From the NCBI GenBank assembly GCA_029449245.1, contig JANATF010000007.1, positions 1,178,001 through 1,242,000 on the forward strand: DNA of 64,000 nt, written 5' to 3'. The notes under the pieces are model-generated. The model did not search any database. It saw nothing but the letters and a program-made list of their open reading frames with translations, and was not told the origin of the DNA. The stretch's first letter is position 1. Every line of letters starts with the position of its first letter. Below are positions 10,301 to 19,600 of the stretch, piece after piece. This stretch comes from Mortierella alpina (Eukaryota > Mortierellomycota > Mortierellomycetes > Mortierellales > Mortierellaceae). The position numbers and the translations under genes are program-made.

Positions 10301-11505
10301 GTTGAACAGGGTTTCCAAATTGGCATAACAGAATCTGAAATTGGGACTTTGACAGATAGAGAATAGACGCCCTTCACAATCAGGTATTTATGGCGTTTCC
10401 TCTTCAACTGATGCAACACAATGAATGTCTCTTACCCGGACGTTAACCTAAGAAGGTTTGAGTAGCACGCGATTGACGTCGTGCTATGGCTGTAATTCCG
10501 ATGTAAGACACTTCTCAAAAGCACTCTGCCGTCATTTCTACCGAACATGCATCTTCTTGCTGTATCGGCAATAGAACAAGTGTTAGAGTTGTTTGGTCCC
10601 GCCGCTCATAAATTGACGCGTCGACTCCGGTTATATTTGATCGGTAGCCTCTACACAGACCTTCTTACGGCCTTGTTAGCGCGCGCTGACTAGCGTACAT
10701 CTCTGATATATTCACTAGAGTGAACCTTTGACAACAGAACTACGTTACTCGTCTTGTAAACTTAAACGCAATACAATCGAGGTAACACAAATATTTGTGA
10801 ATCTCTCTAGATCGACCCTCTTGCGCACCCCCCAAAAGCGTCAAATCAACTGCACATTTGCCACGCCATGCTGCGGTTGATCGCACAGTCCCCATACAGG
10901 CTCCGAGAGTTCCGGTCATGAATCTTCCGCGACAAGATTTGCAAGGCAATCAGCTTCGCAGCCCTAAACTAACCTTGTCCGACACATTGCTCAAGAGTGC
11001 CGGCATCATGGCCTACATGATAGTTATAATACTCTCATGGTATAAATAACTTTTAATTCAACTCAAATGGAATCCACTAATGTTGGTGGTTCGGTATCTA
11101 GCTATGGTGCTATGGTGCTATGGAGTGGCAAGGGGATAATGGATCTACGAAAAAGCTGAACTATGCGCCTATGAGATTGCAGTCCCTAAGGCAGCTCCTG
11201 TTCTGCGAAGCAGCATGTATTTGGCTCTGCACCCGTTAAGCAGGCTCAGGGCGTCCCAGGTAACTCGAGATTGTCAATGTGCACCAATTCAACAATTCAA
11301 CGTCCAACGTAGGTCACTATCTTTCAACCACCCGGCATGCTCGTGTAGCCGCTTCGCGTCAGCTGTATGCACAATCTCGCAAAACGAGGGCGTGCGTCTT
11401 GAAATTTATTATGACAATCTCACAATCTCATCATCCGCTGAGGGGGCCACGGTTGCGAACTATACGCTGGAGCCGACAGGTAACATCGCAGTCGCTTCGA
11501 AAGTT
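10301..11505. other. Spacer 4 of the tandem array, with the lost C-terminal region of copy 5
   Basis: Duplicated spacer. TATA-like 10383-10394, half-CRE near 10475, gcgcgctgactag block near 10680. Its right end (about 11430-11505) is the former coding region of copy 5 beyond its premature stop; see the copy 5 entry. Confidence 0.5.
10383..10394 (-). promoter_or_regulatory. TATA-like element of copy 4
   Basis: GCCATAAATACC on the minus strand, about 85 nt before the ATG. Confidence 0.45.
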
Positions 11506-12081
11506 TTATGTGAGGCTCTTGCAAACGTCTATTCGCAAAGCTCCTATAGTATAACACAAGCTTTGCGCTAGATAGTACTTGAAATCACAGCCACTCAAGC
11601 AGCCTGCAAGGTTTGTGTCCTTAACATGTGTGCTGCAACCGTATCCACAGTCCGCCCCTGCACGAAGGGCTTTCTGAAAGCAAGATTTTGGAGGGTGGTC
11701 ACCTCCCGCACACAATTTGCTGTTCTCATAAAGAGTGTCGATGCAATCCCCGAAGCAGGCTCGGTTGCCCGGAAAATCACGAAGCAGCATCGACTTGACA
11801 CCACAGCCGTTAAGCAGATTTACAGTGTCCCATAGAGCCTGAGTCTGACAGCTGCTCAGGAAATCTGTCACTTCCAATGTATTATGGCATTCCGCTCGAT
11901 TGGCTAGCATATCGGCTTGCACGCCGTCGCGACAGGCATAAAATACATCACTTCGTGTCATGTTTATGGTCCAGATGGCATAAGGAAGGCGAGCGAACGT
12001 GGTCGGGACGGTCGAGATCAGAGTCAGTGGGACCATGACACTGTAGAAAATAGTTTTAAAGGTTGTGAGTGTGAAGCGCAT
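11506..12081 (-). CDS. Secreted cysteine-rich multi-CX3C family protein, tandem copy 5 (C-terminally truncated)
   Basis: 191 aa from the conserved ATG. Signal peptide starts MRFTLTTFKTIFYSV. The frame stops after DVCKSLT where other copies read through a Gln codon (TQE). Downstream of the TAA the same frame continues with a recognisable tail, including DCDVTCRL and RNRGPLSG, to a second stop near 11432. The truncation removes the last CX3C pair, leaving 14 Cys. The N-terminal half resembles copy 4 (YACRDGVQADML), while the middle matches copy 3 (STHVKDTNLAGCL). Either a shortened functional protein or a very young pseudogene. TATA-like site at 12169-12180. Confidence 0.7.
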   Translation of the reverse strand: MRFTLTTFKTIFYSVMVPLTLISTVPTTFARLPYAIWTINMTRSDVFYACRDGVQADMLANRAECHNTLEVTDFLSSCQTQALWDTVNLLNGCGVKSMLLRDFPGNRACFGDCIDTLYENSKLCAGGDHPPKSCFQKALRAGADCGYGCSTHVKDTNLAGCLSGCDFKYYLAQSLCYTIGALRIDVCKSLT

Positions 12082-12168
12082 GCTGAACAGGGTTTCCAAA
12101 TAGGAGTAACAGAATTTGAAATTGGGACTTGACAGGTATGGGACATGCGCCTAACATGATCAGGTATT

Positions 12169-12180
12169 GGTATTTATGGC
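12169..12180 (-). promoter_or_regulatory. TATA-like element of copy 5
   Basis: GCCATAAATACC on the minus strand, about 90 nt before the ATG. A small duplication (ggtattggtattt) shifts it slightly relative to the other copies. Confidence 0.4.
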
Positions 12181-12284
12181 ATTTCCTCTGCAACAGACGC
12201 AGCACAATGATTGTCTCTTACTCGGTCAGGTATTTCTCCGAAATTATATCCTAGGAAGGTCTGAGTAGCACGTCGTGACATACC

Positions 12285-12434
12285 GTCAAACTTCTGGTTT
12301 TGCATACCTGTGGGACCATCCGAATATGAGAGAAGATTCGTTTTGAGTAGTGGCGTCATAGGGGTTTAGAAAGACGTGGTCCGTATGAGGAAAGGAGAAT
12401 TATTCATTGCGGTATGCAAAACAAGAAGTTTGAC
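12285..12434. repeat. Inverted repeat, 24-bp arms with one mismatch
   Basis: Arms 12285-12308 (gtcaaacttctggttttgca and four more bases) and 12411-12434 are reverse complements with one mismatch, separated by 102 nt. It lies between copy 5 and the first decayed copy, where similarity to the array spacers ends. It could be a small MITE-like insertion; no clear target-site duplication was seen. Confidence 0.6.
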
Positions 12435-12447
12435 TGTAGTCGTAAGA

Positions 12448-12607
12448 CGGTCGAGATTAGGGCTAATGGGGATCATGGCACTATATGAAATGATCTAGTG
12501 AAGGTTGTAACTGAGAACCGCATGATGAACGGGGTCTCAAAAGTGACTAAGCAGAAGGTGACCTTGAGAGGCAGTAGAAGGAAAACTTGAGTTTTCATTG
12601 ATCAGCG
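12448..12607 (-). pseudogene. Relic of a secreted-family copy (5' end only)
   Basis: The minus strand reads MRFSVTTFTRSFHIVP from an ATG at 12523 and then stops. This matches the first 16 or so residues of the tandem copies (MRFTLTTFISVFYGVMVP). Nucleotide similarity continues on both sides (ggtcgagat...cacta and the ttgatcag upstream block), but the frame is broken and nothing of the cysteine region follows. A truncated sixth unit. Confidence 0.65.
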
Positions 12608-13065
12608 TATAGGCTATCTCTTGTGCGGCTCAAACAGGCGACTTCATATTTCCTTATAGTGCGCAATATGTGGCGGGGAAATGCGCTTCTTGAAGTTTTG
12701 TTGGCAGTGTGATGAGGGTAATGATAATGGAGACAGCAGCAAGATGTTTATCAGTGTTGTTTCTCATCTATCGTATAGCGCAGTGGCCCGCCAGCACATT
12801 GTCCTCCTTATGGCTCATCGCGTGAAGGCCCATGTAACGGCGGGAACTCAGTATTTACCGCTTGTTTCGCCGGAGGCTCTCATGAAAGACACCCACGCTG
12901 ACCACGCAGTACTGGTACAAAAGGTCTCGCATACGATGATCCCATGTTCTTGGGGTTCGTGGAAGGTCTGGCTAGAGACCGCTCGCGACTTTCTCTACGA
13001 GATGATTCTGGTCATTTTTCGCTATGTAGTGAAACTAACCTGTCAGAGACCTCCAAGTAATGCAG

Positions 13066-13467
13066 TTAACGCGTCCTCGATTTAGCAGTCGTCGCCACGC
13101 ATTCGACGAGGAACTTCGTACTTCGTACCCTTGAATTTTCCATGACAGGATTTGTACCATAGTCAAACTCGCAGCTCGTGGCTGCCGTTACGGTGACCAG
13201 TGTTTCAGTCGCATCCAGCGTACTATTGTTCAGCTTTGCAGCTCGTATGGTGTTGCGACACGAGGACAATAATTCACTTTGCGTCAGGTTTACGGGAAGG
13301 CGAGCGAAAGTAGTCAGTAGGGTCGAAAGCAAAATCAGCGGATGCAAGGAATATTGAGTTACCGTTATTAAGGTCACAGGCGTGGAGTATATGTTGATAA
13401 GGGCTTTAAAGCAGGTATAATAAATGCGAGCACAGCATGGTTCTTTAGTTCTTGAGGTAATAGACAT
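13066..13467 (-). pseudogene. Degraded secreted-family copy with lost start codon and internal deletion
   Basis: An open frame of 133 codons aligns at its N-terminal part with the family: LLSTLLTTFARLP and LTQSELLSSCRNTIRAAK match LISTVPTTFARLP and MTRSDVFYACRDGVQADM. At the position of the family start codon this copy has ATA in place of ATG, and the only upstream Met belongs to unrelated sequence. After about residue 90 it jumps to CEFDYGTN, with most of the cysteine core missing. No conserved CX3C pairs remain. It could still be expressed from the upstream ATG at 13467, but pseudogene is more likely. Confidence 0.6.
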
Positions 13468-13577
13468 TGATGGTTACTCCTATATACCATTGTGAGGGCC
13501 TTGTCCGTCTCAAGTAATGGCTATCGTGGCCACGTTCCAGCTCTTGTCGCTTTCTCGTGGTTCTTTGAAACGCCATC

Positions 13578-14090
13578 CTAGGAGGAAATGGGTCCATCCG
13601 CCTCCGATGGGAACTCGGTAATACATCTTGCTTCACAAAAAACCTTCTCTAGGAACAATGGGTCCCCAACTTCCCGTCCCATTTTCTTGGTTGCTGTCGT
13701 ACAGTTGTCCATGCAGCTAGGATAGTCTGCAGTGTCATCATCGTTGGCTCCAGGATTGATGCATGTGTGCCTACACCGCGTATGCGACCATAAGGTAGCC
13801 CTCACGCATGGCATGACCATCGCTCGCTGATGCGCCGAGCATTCTCTAAGGGATTTGACCAGGTTTGCACTACAATCCTCGCGGCAGCTTGCAAAGGCCA
13901 GGTCCGAAGTCGTGCGGTTCGAGACAACTTCGAGTTTGCAGTCTGCGTCGCAGTGATCAGTAGTGTTATGAGCGACTTTCCCCCGAGACTGGCTTGTCGT
14001 CGCTGGCGCCGCCGAGGCGACCAACAAAGCTGAGAGAAGAAGGAGGACAGGACTGGCCACGATGGCTGCGGCCGAGAATGAAATGTGCAT
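13578..14090 (-). CDS. Secreted cysteine-rich multi-CX3C protein, diverged relative A
   Basis: 170 aa with a clear signal peptide (MHISFSAAAIVASPVLLLLS, cleavage probably after VASA). The mature part has five CX3C pairs: CDADC, CREDC, CRHTC, CMDNC and CEARC. The spacing around CREDC...ECS...MPC...CRHTC resembles the start of the dispersed copy at 25838 (CQHDC...QC...HC...CHRAC), which supports common ancestry with the tandem family. It lacks the terminal VxxC region, so it is shorter. A strong TATA-like run (ACATATAAAT on the minus strand, 14163-14172) lies about 75 nt upstream. Same strand as the array. No known function. Confidence 0.7.
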   Translation of the reverse strand: MHISFSAAAIVASPVLLLLSALLVASAAPATTSQSRGKVAHNTTDHCDADCKLEVVSNRTTSDLAFASCREDCSANLVKSLRECSAHQRAMVMPCVRATLWSHTRCRHTCINPGANDDDTADYPSCMDNCTTATKKMGREVGDPLFLEKVFCEARCITEFPSEADGPISS

Positions 14091-14672
14091 GTCCGGAACT
14101 GCTTGCGCTCGAAAATACTTTGGTGTGGGTGCTGTGGAAGATGGGTCAGCGGCGTGGAAGAACTATTTATATGTGTTTAACCACGTAGTCCTGCTCAGGC
14201 AGTACATGTACCCTCGATGAAGCCCACTCTCGATGAAGCCCACACTTTGTCTTGAACTCCAAGGTGCTGCTTGAAGACATGTATTAATAGGTGTCAGCAC
14301 GCATTTGTCCCAGACGAGCCATTGTAGTGGCGAAGTAAGAGTCTCTCCTTTGTTTGTATTCCGCTGGGCTCTGCTGAATCGCTCCTGCACCCACAATCTT
14401 TGCAAGAGGTACTTTGGAGCATATGCGTTCACAGGGTGTTCTACTAGGCGTCTGTGAACGAGCTCACTGGGCTTAGACCACATAATGTTATGAAAACGTG
14501 TTTTTGAGCCTTGAATTGAGCCTTCAGCTTTTTTGAGCGAGTTTCATTTCGTACAGCTTGCTCGCTGGTAGCGAGTTTCATAGGGTATACAAGAGCTTCA
14601 GGGTAGCTATCAATGAGCGAATAAGCTTTGGTGTAGGGTGCGCTCGTTCAGGCGCTACTTCAGCCTACTCCC
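14091..14672. other. Intergenic region between relatives A and B
   Basis: Contains the TATA-like run 14163-14172 for relative A and a short tandem duplication of ctcgatgaagccca (about 14213-14240). A 106-codon minus ORF (14163-14483) has no signal peptide or Cys pattern, so I do not call it a gene. Confidence 0.4.
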
Positions 14673-15735
14673 TTATTGTTGTGGAAGAAACCATGGTGTC
14701 GCCGCGGTCTCGTTCCACGCGCCACTTTTACTGAAAGCATTGTCCCACAGGAGTTGCAAGATGGGCAGCAGACTGAAATTTTTATGGTGACTATAGGCCA
14801 CCAGTACTCGCGAGCGACCGCTATAATTACTGCTTTGCTCACCACATTCTTTTATCTTTTTTAAGGTCTCTGCTGGGCTTTGTTCATATGGCTTGAAGGG
14901 TTCCTCCCAGCAGTTCACCATATCTGCTAAATGGTTTACATTTATTATCTGACGGAGAGCATGGCAGGTTCTCCCACAGTGCTTTTCAACACCAGATATG
15001 GTCGTCACCACTGTAGCCAGTGCCATTATCTACAAAGGCCCCCTGACGCGCCTTTCCCAAGAGAAGGCAAACCCGATAAGCGCCACCTCGTTGAGGCTTA
15101 CTTCGGTCAACATCATACTTGATGTCGCAGAACTTCGAGCAGCCGTAGCCCAGACTGTCGGCGACATCGATGCAGTCTCTCATTAGATTGGGCACCACCA
15201 GCGAGCACATTTGACGTCGACGTAGATCGTTTGTTTGACACTTCCTATCGCAGCTCTCGATGGTGAGATTCACAAGCTCAGTGGTCGAGTTCAATCGGTC
15301 ATCGCGATGGCAGTCCTTTTCACAGTCGAAACACCCCCGTGAGATAGACCTCAGACACGGTATCCTATAGCGATAAAGCTTTTTACAAAGAGTGGTCATT
15401 CTGCGAAATGACATGAGGCATCGTAGCTGACAGGGGCTGTTCCCGGGGATGAAGCGATCCAATGCCTCCATTTCCTCGCACGTTCCAAAGCACACCCACG
15501 TGGCCTCGGCTACCGTCATCATACAGGCCCTTCTGTCTGACATAGAAGTAGAAAGGACGCTGCATTCCTTTGACTTAGCGTGCAAGGGCGCCATACAATC
15601 ATCTTTACAGGCTGTATAAATGCTAGGGGTCTCAGTCTCATTATTGTTCAGAATTGAGGGGAAGGAAACCTGTAAGGTCGGAATGACCAAGGAAGTGAAA
15701 GCGAAGGCCCAAAAGGCAGGGAGGGAGAGCTGCAT
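14673..15735 (-). CDS. Secreted cysteine-rich multi-CX3C protein, diverged relative B (two exons)
   Basis: Exons 15102-15735 and 14673-15010 with a 91-nt intron (GTAAGC..CTACAG), 323 aa. The start is the ATG at 15735, giving a signal peptide MQLSLPAFWAFAFTSLVIPT; upstream in-frame codons contain no ATG. CX3C pairs are CKDDC, CFGTC, CQLRC, CEKDC, CDRKC, CSKFC and, after the intron, CGRTC: seven, the most in this window. ACKDDCMAPLHAKSKEC parallels ACQHDC...QC of the copy at 25838. The last 50 or so residues are less convincing, and a further intron (a GTGAGC near 14844) is possible. It is the only member here with an intron. Function unknown. Confidence 0.65.
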
Positions 15736-15780
15736 TTTTTCTGTTAGAGCGGGCAATTGGGAGCCATTTCATGTTGAGGC

Positions 15781-15797
15781 AAAAAAAAAAAAAAAAA
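15781..15797 (+). repeat. Poly(A) tract
   Basis: A run of 17 A between relative B and UBP8. Similar runs occur at about 25783-25800 and 60571-60599 and a poly(T) at 45452-45477, so they are a general feature of this genome's introns and intergenic DNA. Confidence 0.7.
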
Positions 15798-15918
15798 GGA
15801 AAGAGAAAATAGCCACCTGGCTAGTGCTATGGAAGCTTCCTGGAAGACGCACAAGACGCGGCGCTTTTATTGTACGGCTAATCACTTACGCTCACTCATA
15901 GACTATCAGATGAACAAA

Positions 15919-18732
15919 TCAGTCCTTGGTCGCGTTCACAAAGTCATAGTCGAGGTTCTGTTTGACGTAAAATAGCATATATCTGTCGGGACATACACCG
16001 GTCAAAGAATTCGATTGAAGTAGGGAGTAAAGGTTTCACGGTCGTTAGAGATCTCATGTTGATTAATGAGAAATCCGATGATAGGCCTAGTCATCACTTA
16101 CGCTCTGCTGTCCAAAACTTCCTTCTGGGATGCCAGTGATACTTTATGGTCATCAAGCGAAAACCACTGCAGACAAGTAAGAAGTGTAAAAGTAAGCATC
16201 ATGATTCATTTTAAAACCGAACGTTTTGGCGAAAGCATTGACGTTATCATGCTACTGTACCTCTCCTCGATGCTTTGCAAACGCTGTATAATGCCCCGTA
16301 TCCATCTTTCCCTGATGGTTGATCACTGCAAATAGGTTGTAGACATAAGTAGGGATGGGATCCACGGCAGAGCTGGCCGAAGATGTGGATGATGTCGAGG
16401 ATGGTGTGGAGGGTGATCCCCCCTCGGAAGAACCACCATTCAACTTTTGTAAAGCCGCCAATTTACTCTTTTTGAGTTTCCGGGCCGATGTCGTGTACTG
16501 TGTCATGTCGAGCTGTGCCGGGAATTTGATCTTTGTCTCAATCTTGGATGCTCCCATTGAATGCTCGAATCTCTGGAAAATTTAAAACACGCACCAAATG
16601 ATAAGTTTGTGTTCTTGGCATGTTGCTTGGCAGTGTGTGGTTTCACGATCAACTCCGCTGTACTACCGAATGTTACCTTCAGCTGAAAACTCAACACCGG
16701 AGGAATGACTTTCATCGAGAGCTGCTTCGTTGCCTCCTGTCCTGTTTTACCGCATTTACTACAGTTGTATTCATTTGTTCCCAACTTTTCAGGATGAGTG
16801 TACCTACAAGATCACACAGAACAAACACAAATGTCAGGGATTTTTTACGCTATACATCAAAGATGTAAATCTAGTCTTTCAGAAACTCACCTGTCCAAGC
16901 AATCCGCCAATGAGTTTGGGCCATCATTGCGTTCGTCGCTCAAGCCTCGCACCTTGTGAAGTTTGCTCCGCTTTGTAGGTCGAAGGTCCAGCGAGATGTC
17001 TAAAATCGGATCAAAAGCCGATGTGACATTGGCGCAGTTCAGGCATGTCACATCAGACTGTAACACGCCCGCAAATGTCTTGTGGATCACACAGCTGCAG
17101 TGATGCAGTTTCGCGCCTATCAGGTCATTAAAAGCGATGTCAACAGACTAGTTCACAAGCCAGCGCCGGTTCAGAAACCGTGTCAGCTCACAATCATGGC
17201 CCTTACTTGGCGACTTTGCATGGATCTGATTCAAAGCACTGATAAAAAACTCATGTGCGTCCTGCTGAGCATAGCCTGCGAGATCAGATGAGGACATCCA
17301 CATTGTGTGCAAAAAGCTGCAAGGACCATATGGTGATTTAACACCAGAGTAGAACTATATAAATAGAGAGGCATTTGTTAGTACATTTCCTCAAGCGTTC
17401 AGGCGAGCGCACTATTGGTAGATGCAAGCTGGGTTATTCTTTACCTGAGTGAACAATTGGTCCATCTCGCATCCCATGCACTCACTCTTCACTTCGCATC
17501 TCTTGGAGCTGTGCTGGTCGCTTAGAAAGTAACCTCGAAGTAGAGGGTTGTGGATGAAGCATTGGAGGATGACGTTCATGAAACACGTGGAGCCCATATT
17601 TCGGAGGCCACGAAGACCTAAAGTGAGTTCAACATTGACAAAGGAGGCTCAGTTAAACAAGGTCTGTGAGCAACTGCGTTTCTAAGGACGTACACAACAA
17701 TCTTGATCGGGTGCTACCTTGGCAGGATTTGAGCCTCGTTCCAGACTTGATGGCTGCAGCCTCCTTGTTTCCAGCGTGCCACTTGATGTATCTTGGTCGC
17801 TTTTGACCTGGTTCCTGCAACATTGAGACCATCTCAAAGTTCCTCAGCACCTCGCCGTTGTGAATCCCCTCAAAATCCCGATCGTGCACGAAATCCTTGC
17901 ACTGGCTACAGTAAAGTCCACAGCGACTAATTTCCATCGCTGTAGAAGATACCAGGAAACAAGTCCAGAGGTGTAAGTTAGCATTAGCTGGTACTGCACC
18001 CTCCAAGATCCAAGCGCGGCCCTCATTGCAACTGGGAGTCCTTACAGAATATGTGGCCCTTTTCCTGCGCATGGGCTTGGGTATGCTCGTTTTTCCAGCA
18101 CCCGATGAAGACGCACTGTAAACACGCGTGGATCCGTCCCAGGGTGGTGTCACATGTGGTACATGCCGGAGTAGGCAGTTGCGGCGTGGGTTTGATGCCG
18201 TTGGCGAGGGTGTCCTATGAGCGAAGCGTTGTAAGGGAATAAAAAGGGATGAAGGCCAAGTGGGAGCGTTAGCTTGCATACACAGCCGTGGCTGTAGAGG
18301 CCTTCTGCTACAGTATGAGGTTCAAAGACGCGCCCTTTTGGCATTTGCAGCTAGGGGATGCCAGTGCCATCCTTCCAAGTATTCTGGAGCAGCCGCGCTG
18401 TCAGCCAACGGATGAAAGCAATGACGAGTGGCCACTGCACTGTGAAAGTAGCATGAGCGCAGAGAATCTTGTCCGATTCATAAAAGCACACTTGCCTCGA
18501 GACTTCGTGGCCTCTTCTTGTCCTTTGAATGGAGGATGCCGAGTGCATGGCGATGCTTGAAATGCAGGCTGTAGCGGGCTAGAAGCTGGTAGTTGTTGAG
18601 GATCTCGCCTGCCTTCTTGAGTGACTTGAGGTGTGGACAGCCATGCGATGCAGAATGGTCTCCCGGAAAGAAATCCTGCGTAAGCAGCTTGGTGGTCGGG
18701 ACCAGGGGCGGGGATGTAGGCGCCGTGGACAT
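15919..18732 (-). CDS. UBP8: SAGA-type ubiquitin carboxyl-terminal hydrolase (Ubp8/USP22 family)
   Basis: Cysteine protease that removes ubiquitin from histone H2B in the SAGA deubiquitinating module. Ten exons on the minus strand: 18496-18732, 18046-18214, 17718-17939, 17445-17617, 17207-17354, 16891-17116, 16677-16803, 16261-16572, 16102-16166, 15919-15982; 580 aa. An N-terminal ZnF-UBP spans roughly residues 30-170 (CPHLKSL, CTTCDTTLGRIHACLQC, CGLYCSQC). The USP domain follows with the Cys box GLRGLRNMGSTCFMN (Cys near 220), QQDAHEF, zinc-knuckle CX2C pairs CLNC and CSKC, and the His box GHYTAF near 528, ending with WFSLDD and MLFYVK. A serine-rich insertion precedes the His box. Intron 1 appears to use a GC donor (GAG/GCAAGT). 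Divergent from the CLEC16A-like gene. Confidence 0.92.
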
Positions 18733-19600
18733 TGCTGCGGCGAGGGGCGATGAGGTCGAGGTTGAGGTTGAGTAATGCAGAAGTTATTACGTAGGCGGGG
18801 AAGTGAAAAGGCAGCGGTGCTCTCAGAAGTTGCAGGTCAAGGAGGTTTGGGGCCAATGCGAGGATGCCCAGAGCATGCGAGCTGGGTTTTTCGAATCGAG
18901 GCCGCAACAGAGAGGACAGAGAGCGAGGGAGAAGGCAGAGCAGGGCGAGAAGGAGGAGGAGAGGCAGACGATGAGCAGGATGGAGCTGAGGATGGAGCTG
19001 AGGATGGAGCTGAGGATGGAGCTGAGGATGGAGCTGAGGATGGCCAAGGTGTGAGGAGCGGGATTGATTGGGCTGATCGGGGCCCCTTTGGGTGTGTTAC
19101 TGAGCAGAGTGAACAGCGTGCATTCGACGGATGGACCGCTCCTGCCCAATAAACACACTTTGTGCGTGCACTCCATCACGCACACTCCTTTCGTCCATTT
19201 CCTTCATTTCCTCTTGAACCATCCCGCCTTTGCTCCGCTTTCTCGACTCCTCCACTCGGCACTCGTCCTCGCACACAGCTCCATCCGCACTCCTTCCTGT
19301 GCTCTACCCTACTCCTGCCTCTCGTATATTCGTATATTCTCATTCATCCCATCGTCGCTCTCCCCACATTGCCAGATTGTCAGGCGCACAATCACTCGTC
19401 CGCTGCAGCATATCTGCAGATATAATACAGTCCGACCGATCCAGTCCTGTCTCTCTCACTCTGTCTCCCGCCCTCCTCGCACACTCGCACACGCGCCTTA
19501 TCACGCGCCTGCTTCACCAGCGCTCCAACTCCTCGAGCAGAGCTCTCATTGTTGAATCCGCGCGCCAAATAGCCCCGCCGCTGATCATTCCTCGAACCGC
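18733..19600. other. Divergent intergenic region UBP8 / CLEC16A
   Basis: 868 bp shared by two divergent genes. It holds the 12-bp minisatellite described separately and a C/T-rich stretch before the CLEC16A start. ORFs here (for example 18775-19152, EDGA repeats) are products of the repeat. Confidence 0.5.
18978..19043. repeat. Minisatellite, (GGATGGAGCTGA) x 5.5
   Basis: Five perfect 12-bp copies (18978-19037) and a half copy, in the divergent promoter region. Perfect identity implies recent expansion and likely length variation between strains. Confidence 0.9.

Larger units (their letters stand above)
4351..12081 (-). repeat. Tandem array of five secreted-protein gene units, period about 1.75 kb
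   Basis: Stop-codon positions 4351, 6153, 7898, 9650 and 11506 give spacings of 1802, 1745, 1752 and 1856 bp (the last shortened by a premature stop). The spacers are duplicated as well. A conserved block with gcgcgctgactag recurs at about 5398, 7162, 8939 and 10680, and the TATA-like site recurs upstream of every gene. Whole gene-plus-promoter units were therefore copied. All units share one strand, as expected from unequal crossing-over. Confidence 0.9.

Noticed and set aside
14163-14483. 106-codon minus ORF between relatives A and B
   Set aside because: Overlaps the TATA-like promoter of relative A and lacks the family's signal peptide and cysteine pairs.
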